From: Betaproteobacteria bacterium | Lineage (GTDB): Bacteria > Pseudomonadota > Gammaproteobacteria > Burkholderiales > Usitatibacteraceae | Assembly: GCA_016709665.1 (NCBI GenBank) | Contig: JADJMI010000010.1 | Location: 71,875-135,874, forward strand | Length of the DNA: 64,000 nt | Reading direction: 5' to 3' | In this document: positions 8,644 to 17,401 of the stretch, piece by piece | Layout: every line of letters begins with the position of its first letter | Position numbering within the stretch: position 1 is the first letter of the stretch | Notes under the pieces: generated by a model | The model's database searches: none | What the model was told of the DNA's origin: nothing | The model's input: the letters and a program-made list of their open reading frames with translations, nothing else | Position numbers and translations under genes: made by a program

Positions 8644-9163
8644 GCGAGCGCCGCCCGCGCGGGCAACCGCGAAGGGTGCACTCGGCCGCCGGCCCGCGGC
8701 AGGCAGCGGCCGGCAGGCGGCCTTCACCCTCATCGAGATCCTCGTGGTCGTCGCCATCGCGGGCGTCGTGCTCGCCGTGGCCGCGGTGAACCTCTTCCCG
8801 AGCGACGAGGAGATCGCGCGCAAGGAATCGTCCCTCGTCGCCCTCGACCTCGAGGCCGCCCGCGACGACGCGTGGTTCGGCGGCATGCCCACCGCGGTGT
8901 CGCTCGAGGACGGCCGCATCCGCACGATGCGCCTCGATGCCGAGCGCGCCTGGGCCGCGATGCCCGGCCGCGACCGGGCGCTTCCGGCCGGCGTGCGCAT
9001 CGACAGCCTCGCCATCGACGGCGCGCCCGTGGACCTGCGCGAGAAGCTCGTGTTCCTTCCCGACGGCATGGGGGTTCCCTTCCGCGTCGCGCTGCAGGTG
9101 CGGGGCCTCGCGAAGGCCGTCGAGGGCGACGCGGCCGGCCGCGTGCGCGCCGTCGCCCCATGA
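8615..9163 (+). CDS. gspH: Type II secretion minor pseudopilin GspH
   Basis: Minor pseudopilin of the pseudopilus tip. The GTG at 8615 overlaps the gspG end by 29 bp and has a strong GGAGG 8 bp upstream (8602-8606); it is the only suitable start before the leader. The leader is long (about 35 residues, basic) and ends RQAA-FTLIEILVVVAI, again with Ala rather than Gly at -1. The remaining 140 residues are a typical GspH globular region. The stop overlaps gspI by 4 bp. Confidence 0.85.
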   Translation: MARISATGTRRAPPARATAKGALGRRPAAGSGRQAAFTLIEILVVVAIAGVVLAVAAVNLFPSDEEIARKESSLVALDLEAARDDAWFGGMPTAVSLEDGRIRTMRLDAERAWAAMPGRDRALPAGVRIDSLAIDGAPVDLREKLVFLPDGMGVPFRVALQVRGLAKAVEGDAAGRVRAVAP

Positions 9164-9570
9164 CCGGCAACGCACGGAGCCCGGTTTCCGGACATCGGTT
9201 CGCGTCCCCGCTTTCGGCCGGGTTCACGCTGATCGAGATCCTCGTCGCGGTAGCGATTCTCGCGGTCGCCCTGGCCGCGGTACAGCGCGCGGGCAGCCTC
9301 GCCACCGACAGCGCCCGCGAGACGCGGGCCCGCCTCGCCGCCACCTGGGCCGCGAGCAACCGCGTGGCCGAGGTGCGCGCGCGCGCGCAATTCCCGGCCC
9401 CGGCATCGACCCGCCTCGACGTGGAACAGGCCGGCCTCAGGCTCGTGATCGACGAGACGGTCGCCGACACGCCGAACCCCGCCATCCGCCGCCTCGACCT
9501 CGCCGTCTCCGATGCGCGCGAGCCGGGTCGGGTGCTCGCGAACATCACGGCCTTCGTGGGCAGGCCATGA
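9160..9570 (+). CDS. gspI: Type II secretion minor pseudopilin GspI
   Basis: Minor pseudopilin that nucleates the tip complex with GspJ and GspK. The leader (about 21 residues) ends SAG-FTLIEILVAVAILAVALAAV, with the usual Gly at -1 and Glu5. Length 136 aa matches the family. It starts at the ATGA overlap with gspH and ends in another ATGA overlap with gspJ, so it is translationally coupled on both sides. Confidence 0.9.
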   Translation: MTGNARSPVSGHRFASPLSAGFTLIEILVAVAILAVALAAVQRAGSLATDSARETRARLAATWAASNRVAEVRARAQFPAPASTRLDVEQAGLRLVIDETVADTPNPAIRRLDLAVSDAREPGRVLANITAFVGRP

Positions 9571-10187
9571 GAACGCGCACGCCGGCAGGCCGGTCGCGGG
9601 CGGCGGGCTTCACCCTCGTCGAACTCCTCGTCGCGCTCGCCATCTTCGCGGTGATCACGGCCCTGTCCTACCGCAGCCTCGCCGCGCTCCTCGACTCGCG
9701 CGAGGCGCTGGAGAAGGATTCGCGCAAGTGGCGCGACGTGGCCCTCTTCGTCGGCCGCTTCGAGCGCGACGTGAACGCCGTCGTGCCGCGGCTCGCCACC
9801 GGCCCCTCGGGCACGGCCCTCTCGCCCGTCTCCTCGCTCCTCGACCTGGGCGGGGCGACCTCGAAGGGCCTCGCGATCACGCGATCGGGCGCCCTCCTCA
9901 ACCAGAACAGCCTCGCCGCGCCGCAGCGCGTCGCCTATCGCTTCCTCGAGGGGAAGGTGGAGCGGCTCGCCTGGAGCGCCGCGGACGCCGCGCCCCGCCT
10001 CGATCCCACGGCGACGCCCGTGCTCGAGGCGGTGCGCTCGCTCGAGTTCCGCTTCCTGGTCGCGAACGACTGGCGCCCGGACTTCGGCCTTCCCGGTTCG
10101 GGCATCACCCTTCCCGCCGCCGTCGAGGTGGCCGTCACCCTGGAAAGCGGCGAGCGCATCACGCGCCTCGTCGCCCTGCCCCGGTGA
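9567..10187 (+). CDS. gspJ: Type II secretion minor pseudopilin GspJ
   Basis: Tip-complex pseudopilin. The leader ends RAAG-FTLVELLVALAIFAVITAL with Gly(-1) and Glu5. The globular domain carries family features (YRSLAALLDSREALE, WRDVALFVGRFERDV, VRSLEFRFL) and 206 aa is a normal length. The ATG overlaps the gspI stop; its own stop overlaps the GTG of gspK. Confidence 0.9.
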   Translation: MRTRTPAGRSRAAGFTLVELLVALAIFAVITALSYRSLAALLDSREALEKDSRKWRDVALFVGRFERDVNAVVPRLATGPSGTALSPVSSLLDLGGATSKGLAITRSGALLNQNSLAAPQRVAYRFLEGKVERLAWSAADAAPRLDPTATPVLEAVRSLEFRFLVANDWRPDFGLPGSGITLPAAVEVAVTLESGERITRLVALPR

Positions 10188-11116
10188 GGCGCGCGCGGGA
10201 GCGGGGCGTCGCCGCCATCACGGCCCTCCTCGTGGTGGCCGTGGCCGCGGGCGCCGCCGCCTGGATGCTGGCCCAGCAGTCGGCCACGCTCAACCAGGCC
10301 GCCCTCGTGGCCGCGCGCACGCAGGCCGACTTCTACGCGGACGCCGGGCTCGACTGGGCCCGCGGCGTGCTCGCGGAGGATGCCCGCGCGGGCGCCATCG
10401 ACTCGCTCGACGAGATCTGGGCGCGCCCCCTCGCGGGCCTGCCCGTCGAGCGCGCGGTCGTGGGCGGCGCCATCGCCGATGCCCAGTCGCGCTACAACCT
10501 GAACAACCTCGTGAAGGACGGCGCGAGGAGCAACGCGGACTTCCAGGTCGCGCAGCGCCTCTTCGACTCGCTCGGCGTCGAGCCCGGCCTCGTGGACGCG
10601 ATCGTCGACTGGATCGACACCGACTCCGACCCGATGGGCAACGAGGGCGCCGAGGATTCGTTCTACCTGGCGCTCGCGCGCCCCCATCGCGCCGCCAACC
10701 GGCCGCTCGTGCAGGTCGAGGAGCTCTACCGCGTGCGCGGCTTCGACGCGCGGCGCATCGAGCGCCTGAAGCCCTATGTCACCGCCCTGCCCGCGCGAAC
10801 GCCCGTGAACGCGAACACCGCGCCGGTCGAGGTGCTCTCGGCCCTCCTGCCCGAGACGCCCAAGGACGAGATCCGCGCCTTCGCGGCTTCGCGCACGACG
10901 AAGCCCGCACGCGACCGGCAGGATCTCGGCAAGCGCTTCGCGAAGCCCCCCACCACCGCGGTCGAATCGGATCTCGACGTGAAGAGCACCCATTTCACGG
11001 TCGTCGTGACCGTGGCGCAGGACGACGTGCGCGCTTCGGCCGAGGCGCTCGTCGCGCGTCCCGGGACGGGCTCGGGGCCCTCGACGGCTATAATCTGGCG
11101 CCGCCCGCTCTACTAG
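10184..11116 (+). CDS. gspK: Type II secretion minor pseudopilin GspK
   Basis: Largest minor pseudopilin, capping the pseudopilus. Starts at GTG 10184 in the GTGA overlap with gspJ. The N terminus RERG-VAAITALLVVAVAAGAAAWM is a prepilin-like leader and helix and lacks Glu5, as is usual for GspK. The inserted alpha domain and C-terminal part show YNLNNLV, IVDWIDTDSDP and TPVNANTAPVEVLSALL, all characteristic. Length 310 aa is typical. Confidence 0.92.
   Translation: MRRARERGVAAITALLVVAVAAGAAAWMLAQQSATLNQAALVAARTQADFYADAGLDWARGVLAEDARAGAIDSLDEIWARPLAGLPVERAVVGGAIADAQSRYNLNNLVKDGARSNADFQVAQRLFDSLGVEPGLVDAIVDWIDTDSDPMGNEGAEDSFYLALARPHRAANRPLVQVEELYRVRGFDARRIERLKPYVTALPARTPVNANTAPVEVLSALLPETPKDEIRAFAASRTTKPARDRQDLGKRFAKPPTTAVESDLDVKSTHFTVVVTVAQDDVRASAEALVARPGTGSGPSTAIIWRRPLY
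11089..11094 (+). promoter_or_regulatory. Candidate -10 element (TATAAT) ahead of gspL
   Basis: A perfect TATAAT followed by CTGGCG lies in the last codons of gspK, 84 bp before the gspL start. No good -35 hexamer is seen at the right spacing. It could drive gspL-M-N separately from the pseudopilin genes, fitting the only sizeable gap (61 bp) in the gspE-N run. Tentative. Confidence 0.3.
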
Positions 11117-11177
11117 CCGCGCCCTGGAAACCGGGCCGCCACCCGACCCGACGGCAGCCCCGCCCGCCCGCGAGCCC

Positions 11178-12278
11178 ATGATCCTTCGCCTTCTCGTCCC
11201 CCCGGTCGACCGCCCCGGCCCCGACACGCCCTTCGACTGGGTGCTGGCGGATCGTGCCGGCGCCCCGTTGCGCGAAGGTCGCGGGCCGCTGGGCGAAGTG
11301 CCCCGGGGCGACGCGGTCGAACTCATCCTGCCGGCCTCGCGCGTGCTGTTCGCCCGCCTGAAGCTGCCGAAGGTGAACACGGCGACGATCCGCGAACTGC
11401 TGCCCTACGCCGTCGAGGACCGCCTGCTCGCCGATCCCTCGCAGATCCACGCGGTGCCCGGGACGACGAACGCCCGCGGCGAGACGCTGGTGGCCGTGGT
11501 GGACCGCGGCTGGTTCCAAGGCGCCCTCGCGCTCCTCGCGCGCGCCGGGCTTTCGCCCTCGCGCGCCGTCTGCGAAAGCGCCCTCGCCGCCCCCGGCCCG
11601 CAAGCCTGGACGGCGGTGCTGGGCGCCGAGCGCTGTTTCCTCGTCGAGGACGATGGCTATGCCGTCGCCTTCGACCGCCCGGCGGGCCGCGAGCCGCCGC
11701 TCGCCTTGCGCATCGCCGTGGACGAAGCCGCGGGACGCGACGCCCGGCCCGCGCAGCTCGAGGTGCTGGCCGAGTCGGCGCCACCCGATGCCGCGCCCTG
11801 GAGCGAGACCCTCGGCCTCACGGTGCGCGTCCGGGAGGGCAAGGGCCGCCTCGCGCTGCCCGTGTCCCCGCGCGCCATCGACCTGCTCTCCGGCGAATTC
11901 GCGCGCCGCTCGCGGGCCCTCTCCGGCATCCGGGTGCCGCGGCTCGCGGTGGCGCTCGCCCTCGCGATCGCCGCGCTGCACGCCGGACTCACGGCCTTCG
12001 ACACCTTCCGGCTCGAGCGCGAACGCCGGGCCCTCGAAGCCGAGCGCGAGGCGCTCTTCCGGTCGGCTTTCCCCGAGGCCACCACCGTCGTCGATCCGGC
12101 CCTGCAGATGGCGCGCAACCTGGGCACGCTGCAGCGCGCTCGCGGCGAAGCGTCGACGGACGATTTCCTCGCGCAGGTGACGCGCGTGGCCCGGGACGAC
12201 CCGGCGCCCGCCCGCAAGCTGACCTGGGCCGGCGGCAAGCTCACGGTGGAGCGCGCGCCGAAGGGGGCCGCGAAATGA
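11178..12278 (+). CDS. gspL: Type II secretion protein GspL
   Basis: Bitopic inner-membrane protein that ties the GspE ATPase to the platform. The cytoplasmic actin-like domain spans about residues 1-245 (VELILPASRVLFARLKLP, LPYAVEDRLLADPSQIHAV). A transmembrane helix at about 258-278 (LAVALALAIAALHAGLTAF) is followed by a periplasmic ferredoxin-like domain of about 85 residues. Length 366 aa is slightly short but within range. Its stop overlaps the gspM ATG. Confidence 0.9.
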   Translation: MILRLLVPPVDRPGPDTPFDWVLADRAGAPLREGRGPLGEVPRGDAVELILPASRVLFARLKLPKVNTATIRELLPYAVEDRLLADPSQIHAVPGTTNARGETLVAVVDRGWFQGALALLARAGLSPSRAVCESALAAPGPQAWTAVLGAERCFLVEDDGYAVAFDRPAGREPPLALRIAVDEAAGRDARPAQLEVLAESAPPDAAPWSETLGLTVRVREGKGRLALPVSPRAIDLLSGEFARRSRALSGIRVPRLAVALALAIAALHAGLTAFDTFRLERERRALEAEREALFRSAFPEATTVVDPALQMARNLGTLQRARGEASTDDFLAQVTRVARDDPAPARKLTWAGGKLTVERAPKGAAK

Positions 12279-12757
12279 GCCTTATCGCCCGGTGGCGGGG
12301 CCGGTCCCCGCGCGAGCGCCTCGCCCTGGGCACCATCGTGCTCGTCGTGCTCGCCGCGATCGCCTATGCCTTCCTCTGGCTGCCGATGGAGCGCCACCGC
12401 GCGCGGCTCGGGGCCGAGTTGCCCGCGCTTCGCGCCTCCGTGGTGCTGATGCGCGCGCAGGCCGAGGAAGTGAAGCGCCTCAAGGCGACGCCGCCGCGCA
12501 CGCAGGCCGCCAATCCCGCCCCGCTCGCCTCGCTCCTGTCCGCCGGCACGCTCGCGCAGGGCCTGCCCGGCGCGCGCCTCGCCCCCGTGGACGGCAAGCG
12601 CGTGCGCCTCGCCGTCGACGACGCCTCCTGGCCGCGACTCGTCGAATGGGTGTCGGCCGCGCAGTCGCTGCATGGCCTCGTCGCGGAGCGCGCCACCGTC
12701 GAGGCGCTGCCGGCGGCCGGACGCGTGAAGGCCGAACTCGTGCTGGTGGCGCCCTGA
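12275..12757 (+). CDS. gspM: Type II secretion protein GspM
   Basis: Small bitopic partner of GspL. It has a short basic cytoplasmic tail (RWRGRSPRERLALG), a transmembrane helix (IVLVVLAAIAYAFLWLPM) and a periplasmic coiled and ferredoxin-like region. Length 160 aa is typical. Identification rests on this topology and its place between gspL and gspN, since GspM sequences diverge strongly. Confidence 0.87.
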   Translation: MSLIARWRGRSPRERLALGTIVLVVLAAIAYAFLWLPMERHRARLGAELPALRASVVLMRAQAEEVKRLKATPPRTQAANPAPLASLLSAGTLAQGLPGARLAPVDGKRVRLAVDDASWPRLVEWVSAAQSLHGLVAERATVEALPAAGRVKAELVLVAP

Positions 12758-12759
12758 CG

Positions 12760-13515
12760 ATGCGCGCCCTCCCCGCCCTCCTCCTCGGCGCAGTCGCGTA
12801 CGTCGCATTCCTCGTGGGCACGGTGCCGGCGACCCTCGTCACCGGGGAAGTCGCGCGCGTCGCGGCGGGCCGCGTCGAGTTCGAGCGCGTCGAGGGCACC
12901 GCGTGGAACGGCCGGGCGGCCGTGCGCCTGCGCTCCGGCGGCGGCGAACTCTCGCTCGACGAAGTCGCCTGGCGCTTCCTGCCCGCGAACCTCTTCGCGG
13001 GCGAAGCGGCCTTCGCCATCCAGGCGAAGCGCGCCGGGCTCGATGCCGCCTTCGTCGTCGCGCGCTCCCCGGCCGAGACCCGGCTTCGCGAGGTGAAGGC
13101 CACGGGCACCGCAGCCTCCTTCACGTCGCTCTATCCGCTCGCCGCGAATTGGCAGCCCGAAGGCACCATCGCTCTCGAGTCCGACGAGTTCGCGATCTCC
13201 GGAAGCGAATCGCGGGGCGCCGCGAGAATCGAATGGCGCGAAGCCGCCCTCTCGCTCGCGAACGCGCGCCCCCTGGGCTCGTGGAAGGCGGACCTCACGG
13301 GCAAGGGCGTGGCGATCGAGATCGCGCTCGCCACCGTGAAGGGGCCGCTTCGCCTCGCCGGCAAGGGCAGCCTGCCGACGACGAAGGGGGCCGCCGCCTT
13401 CCAGTTCAGCGGCACCGCGTCCGCGGACCCGGGCCGCGAGAAGGAGCTCGAGGCGCTGCTCGCCCTCATCGGCCCGCGCCGTCCCGACGGCCTTCACGCC
13501 ATCGCGGTGCGCTGA
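12760..13515 (+). CDS. gspN: Type II secretion protein GspN
   Basis: Accessory T2SS protein found at the end of many proteobacterial gsp operons. An N-terminal hydrophobic anchor (LPALLLGAVAYVAFLVGTVPATLV) precedes a periplasmic beta-rich domain with VEGTAWNGRAAVRL and LSLDEVAWRFLPANLF, typical of GspN. Length 251 aa is normal. The ATG lies 2 bp after the gspM stop, and the stop overlaps the next ATG by one base. Confidence 0.88.
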   Translation: MRALPALLLGAVAYVAFLVGTVPATLVTGEVARVAAGRVEFERVEGTAWNGRAAVRLRSGGGELSLDEVAWRFLPANLFAGEAAFAIQAKRAGLDAAFVVARSPAETRLREVKATGTAASFTSLYPLAANWQPEGTIALESDEFAISGSESRGAARIEWREAALSLANARPLGSWKADLTGKGVAIEIALATVKGPLRLAGKGSLPTTKGAAAFQFSGTASADPGREKELEALLALIGPRRPDGLHAIAVR

Positions 13516-14477
13516 TGCCCGGCCCCGGCTACCGCGCGCCCCGTTGGTTCGCCAACGCGCACCTGCACACGATCTACGGATCGGCCCTCGCCAAGAAACC
13601 GCCGGTCGCGTACCGCCGCGAGCGCTGGGAGACGCCCGACGGCGATTTCGTCGACACGGACCACGTCGACGCGCGGCCCGGCGAACCCTGGGTGGTGCTC
13701 TTCCACGGGCTCGAAGGCTCGTCGGACTCGGCCTATGCCCGCGCGCTCATGAGCAAGGTGAAGGCGCGGGGCTGGCGCGGCACGGTCCTCAATTTCCGCG
13801 GCTGCAGCGGCGAGCCCAACCGCCTTCCCCGCGCCTACCATTCGGGCGATTCGGCCGAAGTGGGCTGGGTGCTGAAGAAGCTCCAGCCCCTTCGCGACGG
13901 CGCGCCGCTGTACGCGGCGGGCGTCTCGCTCGGGGGAAACGCGCTCCTCAAGTGGCTGGGCGAGGCGGGCGAGGCGGCGACCGGAATCGTCGATCGCGCC
14001 GCCGCCGTCTCGGCTCCCGTGGATCTCATGGCCGCGGGCGAGGCCCTCGGCAAGGGCTTCTCGCTCCTCTACGCGAAGCATTTCCTCGCCACCATGAAGC
14101 GGCGGGCGGAGGCGAAGCACGCGCGCTTCCCCGGCAGCTTCGACCTGGCGCGCATGCGCCGCTCGAGGACGCTGCGCGAGTTCGACGACGTGGTGACCGC
14201 GCCGCTGCACGGCTACCGCGACACGGACGACTACTGGACGCGCGCGAGCGCCAAGCCCCTGCTCGCGAACGTGGCCGTGCCCACCCTGCTCCTCAACGCG
14301 GCGGACGACCCGTTCCTGCCGCGCGAAGCCCTTCCCGAGGCCCATGAGGTCTCGTCCGCCGTGCGCCGCGAGTTCCCGGAGACCGGAGGCCATGTCGGCT
14401 TCGTCGCCGGAAGCTTTCCCGGCCACATCGACTGGCTGCCCGACCGGCTGCTGCACTTCTTCGACCACCAGGAATAG
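13515..14477 (+). CDS. yheT: YheT-family alpha/beta hydrolase
   Basis: Predicted esterase of unknown substrate. The start overlaps the gspN stop (TGATG). Family signatures are the N-terminal NAHLHTIYGSALAK, the oxyanion region VVLFHGLEGSS, NFRGCSGEPN, nucleophile Ser in GVSLGGNALLKWLGE, and the late Asp/His (NAADDPFLP, GGHVGFV). Length 320 aa is normal. It is probably co-transcribed with the gsp genes but has no known secretion role. Confidence 0.9.
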   Translation: MPGPGYRAPRWFANAHLHTIYGSALAKKPPVAYRRERWETPDGDFVDTDHVDARPGEPWVVLFHGLEGSSDSAYARALMSKVKARGWRGTVLNFRGCSGEPNRLPRAYHSGDSAEVGWVLKKLQPLRDGAPLYAAGVSLGGNALLKWLGEAGEAATGIVDRAAAVSAPVDLMAAGEALGKGFSLLYAKHFLATMKRRAEAKHARFPGSFDLARMRRSRTLREFDDVVTAPLHGYRDTDDYWTRASAKPLLANVAVPTLLLNAADDPFLPREALPEAHEVSSAVRREFPETGGHVGFVAGSFPGHIDWLPDRLLHFFDHQE

Positions 14478-14481
14478 AACC

Positions 14482-15864
14482 ATGGCATCCCCCATCGCCC
14501 CCGAGATCTTCAAGGCCTACGACATCCGCGGCATCGTGGACAAGACCCTCACGGAGGACGCCGCCGAGCAGGTCGGCCGCGGCCTCGCCACGATGGGCAA
14601 GGCCAAAGGCGTCAAGTGCTTCGTCGTCGGCCGCGACGGCCGCCATTCGGGCCCGCGGCTTTGCGCCGCCCTCGCCCGCGGCCTCAACGCCGGCGGCATG
14701 GACGTGATCGACATCGGCGTCGTCGCCACCCCGATGGTCTACTTCGCCACCCACGAGTTCGCGACCGGCAGCGGCGTCATGGTGACCGGCAGCCACAACC
14801 CGCCCGAGTACAACGGCCTGAAGATGATGGTCGCGGGCGAGACGCTCGCCGCCGAAACCATCCAGGACCTGCGCAGGCTCGTCGAATCCGGCAAGCTCGC
14901 GAGCGGCAAGGGCAAGCTCGAGACGCGCGACGTCGCCGACGCCTATCTCGACCGCATCGTGGGCGACGTGAAGCTCGGCCGGCTCATGCGCGTGGCCATC
15001 GACTGCGGCAACGGCTCGCCCGGCGCGTTCGCGCCGAAGCTCTTCAAGCGCCTGGGCTGCGAGGTGCAGGAGCTCTTCTGCGACGTCGACGGCGATTTCC
15101 CGAACCACCACCCGGACCCTTCCAAGCCCGAGAACCTCGTCGACCTCATCGCCGCGCTCAAGTCGGGCGGCGCGGAGGTGGGCCTCGCCTTCGACGGCGA
15201 CGGCGACCGCCTGGGCGTCGTGACGAGGAACGGCAAGATCATCTACCCGGACCGCCAGCTCATGCTCTTCGCCGCGGACGTATTGCAGAGGAACCCGGGC
15301 GGGAAGGTCATCTTCGACGTGAAGTGCACGAGGAAGCTCTTCGGCTGGATCCGCGACCACGGCGGCGAGCCGGTGATGTGGAAGACGGGCCACTCGCTCG
15401 TGAAGGCGAAGCTCAAGGAGACCGGCGCGCCCCTGGCCGGCGAGATGAGCGGCCACATCTTCTTCAAGGAGCGCTGGTTCGGCTTCGACGACGGCCTGTA
15501 CGCCGGCGCCCGCCTGCTGGAGATCCTCTCGCGCGCCCCGGATCCCACGCAGGCGCTCGAGGGGCTGCCCGATTCCCTCAGCACGCCGGAGCTGAACCTG
15601 AAGCTCGCGAAGGAAGGCGAGAACCACGCCCTCATCGCGAGGCTGCAGGAGAGCGCGACGTTCGAGGGCGCGACGGAGGTGATCACCCTCGACGGCCTGC
15701 GCGTGGAGTACCCGGACGGCTTCGGGCTCATGCGCGCCTCCAACACCACCCCCGTGGTGGTGCTGCGCTTCGAGGCGGACACGGACGAGGCCCTCGCGCG
15801 CATCCAGGCGGACTTCCGGCGCGTGCTCGAAGCGGCGCTGCCGGGCGCGAAGCTGCCTTACTGA
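14482..15864 (+). CDS. algC: Phosphomannomutase/phosphoglucomutase
   Basis: Interconverts hexose 1- and 6-phosphates for exopolysaccharide, LPS or nucleotide-sugar supply. The ATG at 14482 is 4 bp after yheT. Signatures: N-terminal FKAYDIRGI, phosphoserine loop TGSHNPPEYNG, Mg2+ loop FDGDGDRLGVV, sugar-specificity loop GEMSGHIFF, and phosphate-binding C terminus (RASNTTPVVVLRFE). Length 460 aa fits AlgC/ManB bifunctional enzymes; the symbol is by family similarity. Confidence 0.9.
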   Translation: MASPIAPEIFKAYDIRGIVDKTLTEDAAEQVGRGLATMGKAKGVKCFVVGRDGRHSGPRLCAALARGLNAGGMDVIDIGVVATPMVYFATHEFATGSGVMVTGSHNPPEYNGLKMMVAGETLAAETIQDLRRLVESGKLASGKGKLETRDVADAYLDRIVGDVKLGRLMRVAIDCGNGSPGAFAPKLFKRLGCEVQELFCDVDGDFPNHHPDPSKPENLVDLIAALKSGGAEVGLAFDGDGDRLGVVTRNGKIIYPDRQLMLFAADVLQRNPGGKVIFDVKCTRKLFGWIRDHGGEPVMWKTGHSLVKAKLKETGAPLAGEMSGHIFFKERWFGFDDGLYAGARLLEILSRAPDPTQALEGLPDSLSTPELNLKLAKEGENHALIARLQESATFEGATEVITLDGLRVEYPDGFGLMRASNTTPVVVLRFEADTDEALARIQADFRRVLEAALPGAKLPY

Positions 15865-15881
15865 ATCGCGGGGGAGGCCCC

Positions 15882-16844
15882 ATGCACGGATGGACGTACC
15901 GCCGCTACGGCGGACCCGAAGTGCTCGAATGGACGAGCCTTCCCGAGACGCCGCCGGGCGAGGGCGAGATCGCCGTGCGCGTCGCCTGCGCGGCGCTCAA
16001 TCCCCTCGACTGGAAGCTGCGCGAGGGGCACTTCAGGCTCTTCGCGCGCGGCGTGCCCCGCGGCATGGGCTACGACTATTCGGGCATCGTCGAAGCGGCG
16101 GGGCCCGGCGTCACGGGCTTCAAGGCGGGCGATGCGGTCGCGGGCATGCTCGACCCGATCCGCGCGGCCAACGGCACGCTCGCCGAACGCATCAACGCGC
16201 CCGCGGCCCTCGCGGCCCCGAAGCCGGCGGGCGTTTCCTTCGAGGACGCGGCCTCGCTTCCGGGCGCCGGCATCATGGCCGTGCAGTCGCTCACGCAAGC
16301 GGGCGTGAAGCCGGGCCAGGCGGTGCTCATCGTGGGCGCGGCCGGCGGCGTGGGCTCCTTCGCCGTGCAGCTCGCGAAAATTGCGGGCGCGCGCGTGACG
16401 GCCGTGGCGAGCGGCGACGGTCTCGACTTCGTCCGCCCCTTCGCCCCCGAGCGCCTCGTCGACTACAAGCGCGAGGACTGGAAGGCGATGGACGAGCGCT
16501 TCGACGTGGTGTTCGACGCCTCGGGCAGCGCCACGTTTCCCGAGTGCCGGCGGCTGCTCAAGGCGGGCGGCGTCTCGGCGCACGCGCTGCCGGGCGCGAA
16601 GCTCTTCCTGTGGTCGCTCTGGCTCAGGGCCACGGCGAAGGAACGCTGCCTGCCCGTGCAGGAGCGGGCGGACATCGCCGACCTGAAGCGGCTCGTCGGC
16701 CTGGCCGCCGACGGACGCCTGCGTTCCGTGGTGACGCGCGTCGGACGCCCGGAGGAGGTGCCGGAGATCCAGCGGGCCATGCAGGCCGGGCGCAACCGGG
16801 GCAAGATCGTCGTGCGGATGTCGCCGGACCCCGCGGCCGCTTGA
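15882..16844 (+). CDS. Quinone oxidoreductase-like NAD(P)-dependent alcohol dehydrogenase (MDR family)
   Basis: Medium-chain dehydrogenase/reductase of the zinc-independent quinone oxidoreductase type. It has the N-terminal GroES-like fold (AALNPLDWKLREG, GYDYSGIVEAAGPGVTGFKAGD) and a Rossmann fold with VLIVGAAGGVGSFAVQLAK. No structural or catalytic zinc cysteines are evident. Length 320 aa is normal. The substrate cannot be told. It follows the mutase gene by 17 bp with GGGGGAGG upstream of the ATG. Confidence 0.85.
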   Translation: MHGWTYRRYGGPEVLEWTSLPETPPGEGEIAVRVACAALNPLDWKLREGHFRLFARGVPRGMGYDYSGIVEAAGPGVTGFKAGDAVAGMLDPIRAANGTLAERINAPAALAAPKPAGVSFEDAASLPGAGIMAVQSLTQAGVKPGQAVLIVGAAGGVGSFAVQLAKIAGARVTAVASGDGLDFVRPFAPERLVDYKREDWKAMDERFDVVFDASGSATFPECRRLLKAGGVSAHALPGAKLFLWSLWLRATAKERCLPVQERADIADLKRLVGLAADGRLRSVVTRVGRPEEVPEIQRAMQAGRNRGKIVVRMSPDPAAA

Positions 16845-16915
16845 GGTGGCGCAAAGCGCTTGCCGGGGCCCGGGACTAGGATGAAAGTCGACCCGGAAAC
16901 CGGAAGGGGAACCCC

Positions 16916-17398
16916 ATGGAAGCGCGCCTCAAGGAACTCGTCGGCAAGTCCGTCCTCGCGAAGGAATTTTCCGAGGGCGACATCGATGTCGTCGCGAAGA
17001 TCGTCCACCTGCACAGGCTCGAAGACGGCCAGGTGCTCTCGCCCGAGGGCGAACCCGACAGCCGCATGCACGTCGTGGTGAACGGCGCCCTCGCCGTCTC
17101 GCGCCCCGGCGCGGGCGGCCAGTGGGAAAACCTGCACGTGCTCACGGCCGGCGACCTCGCCGGCGAGCTCTCGTTCCTGGACGGCACGCCGCACTTCGCC
17201 GCGCTGCGCGCGCTGGGGCAGACGGAAGTGTTCTCGCTCGACCGCGCGGATCTCGAGTCGCTCGTCGAGACGCAGCCGTGGATCGCCTACCGCATCATGC
17301 GCGCCATCGTGCGCTTCACGCACGGGCTGCAGCGGCGCATGAGCATGCAGTCGGCGGAGCTGGTGCACTACCTCTACAAGAACCAGGCCAAGTACTGA
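16916..17398 (+). CDS. Cyclic nucleotide-binding domain protein
   Basis: Small single-domain effector-binding protein. Residues about 20-135 form a cNMP-binding beta-roll (LEDGQVLSPEGEPDSRMHVVVNG, LTAGDLAGELSFLDGTPHFAALRAL), the second stretch resembling the phosphate-binding cassette although the usual Arg is not in its canonical position. No DNA-binding domain follows; the C-terminal 40 residues are helical. Convergent with the photolyase-like gene, 3 bp apart. The partner is unknown. Confidence 0.8.
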   Translation: MEARLKELVGKSVLAKEFSEGDIDVVAKIVHLHRLEDGQVLSPEGEPDSRMHVVVNGALAVSRPGAGGQWENLHVLTAGDLAGELSFLDGTPHFAALRALGQTEVFSLDRADLESLVETQPWIAYRIMRAIVRFTHGLQRRMSMQSAELVHYLYKNQAKY

Positions 17399-17401
17399 GC
17401 C

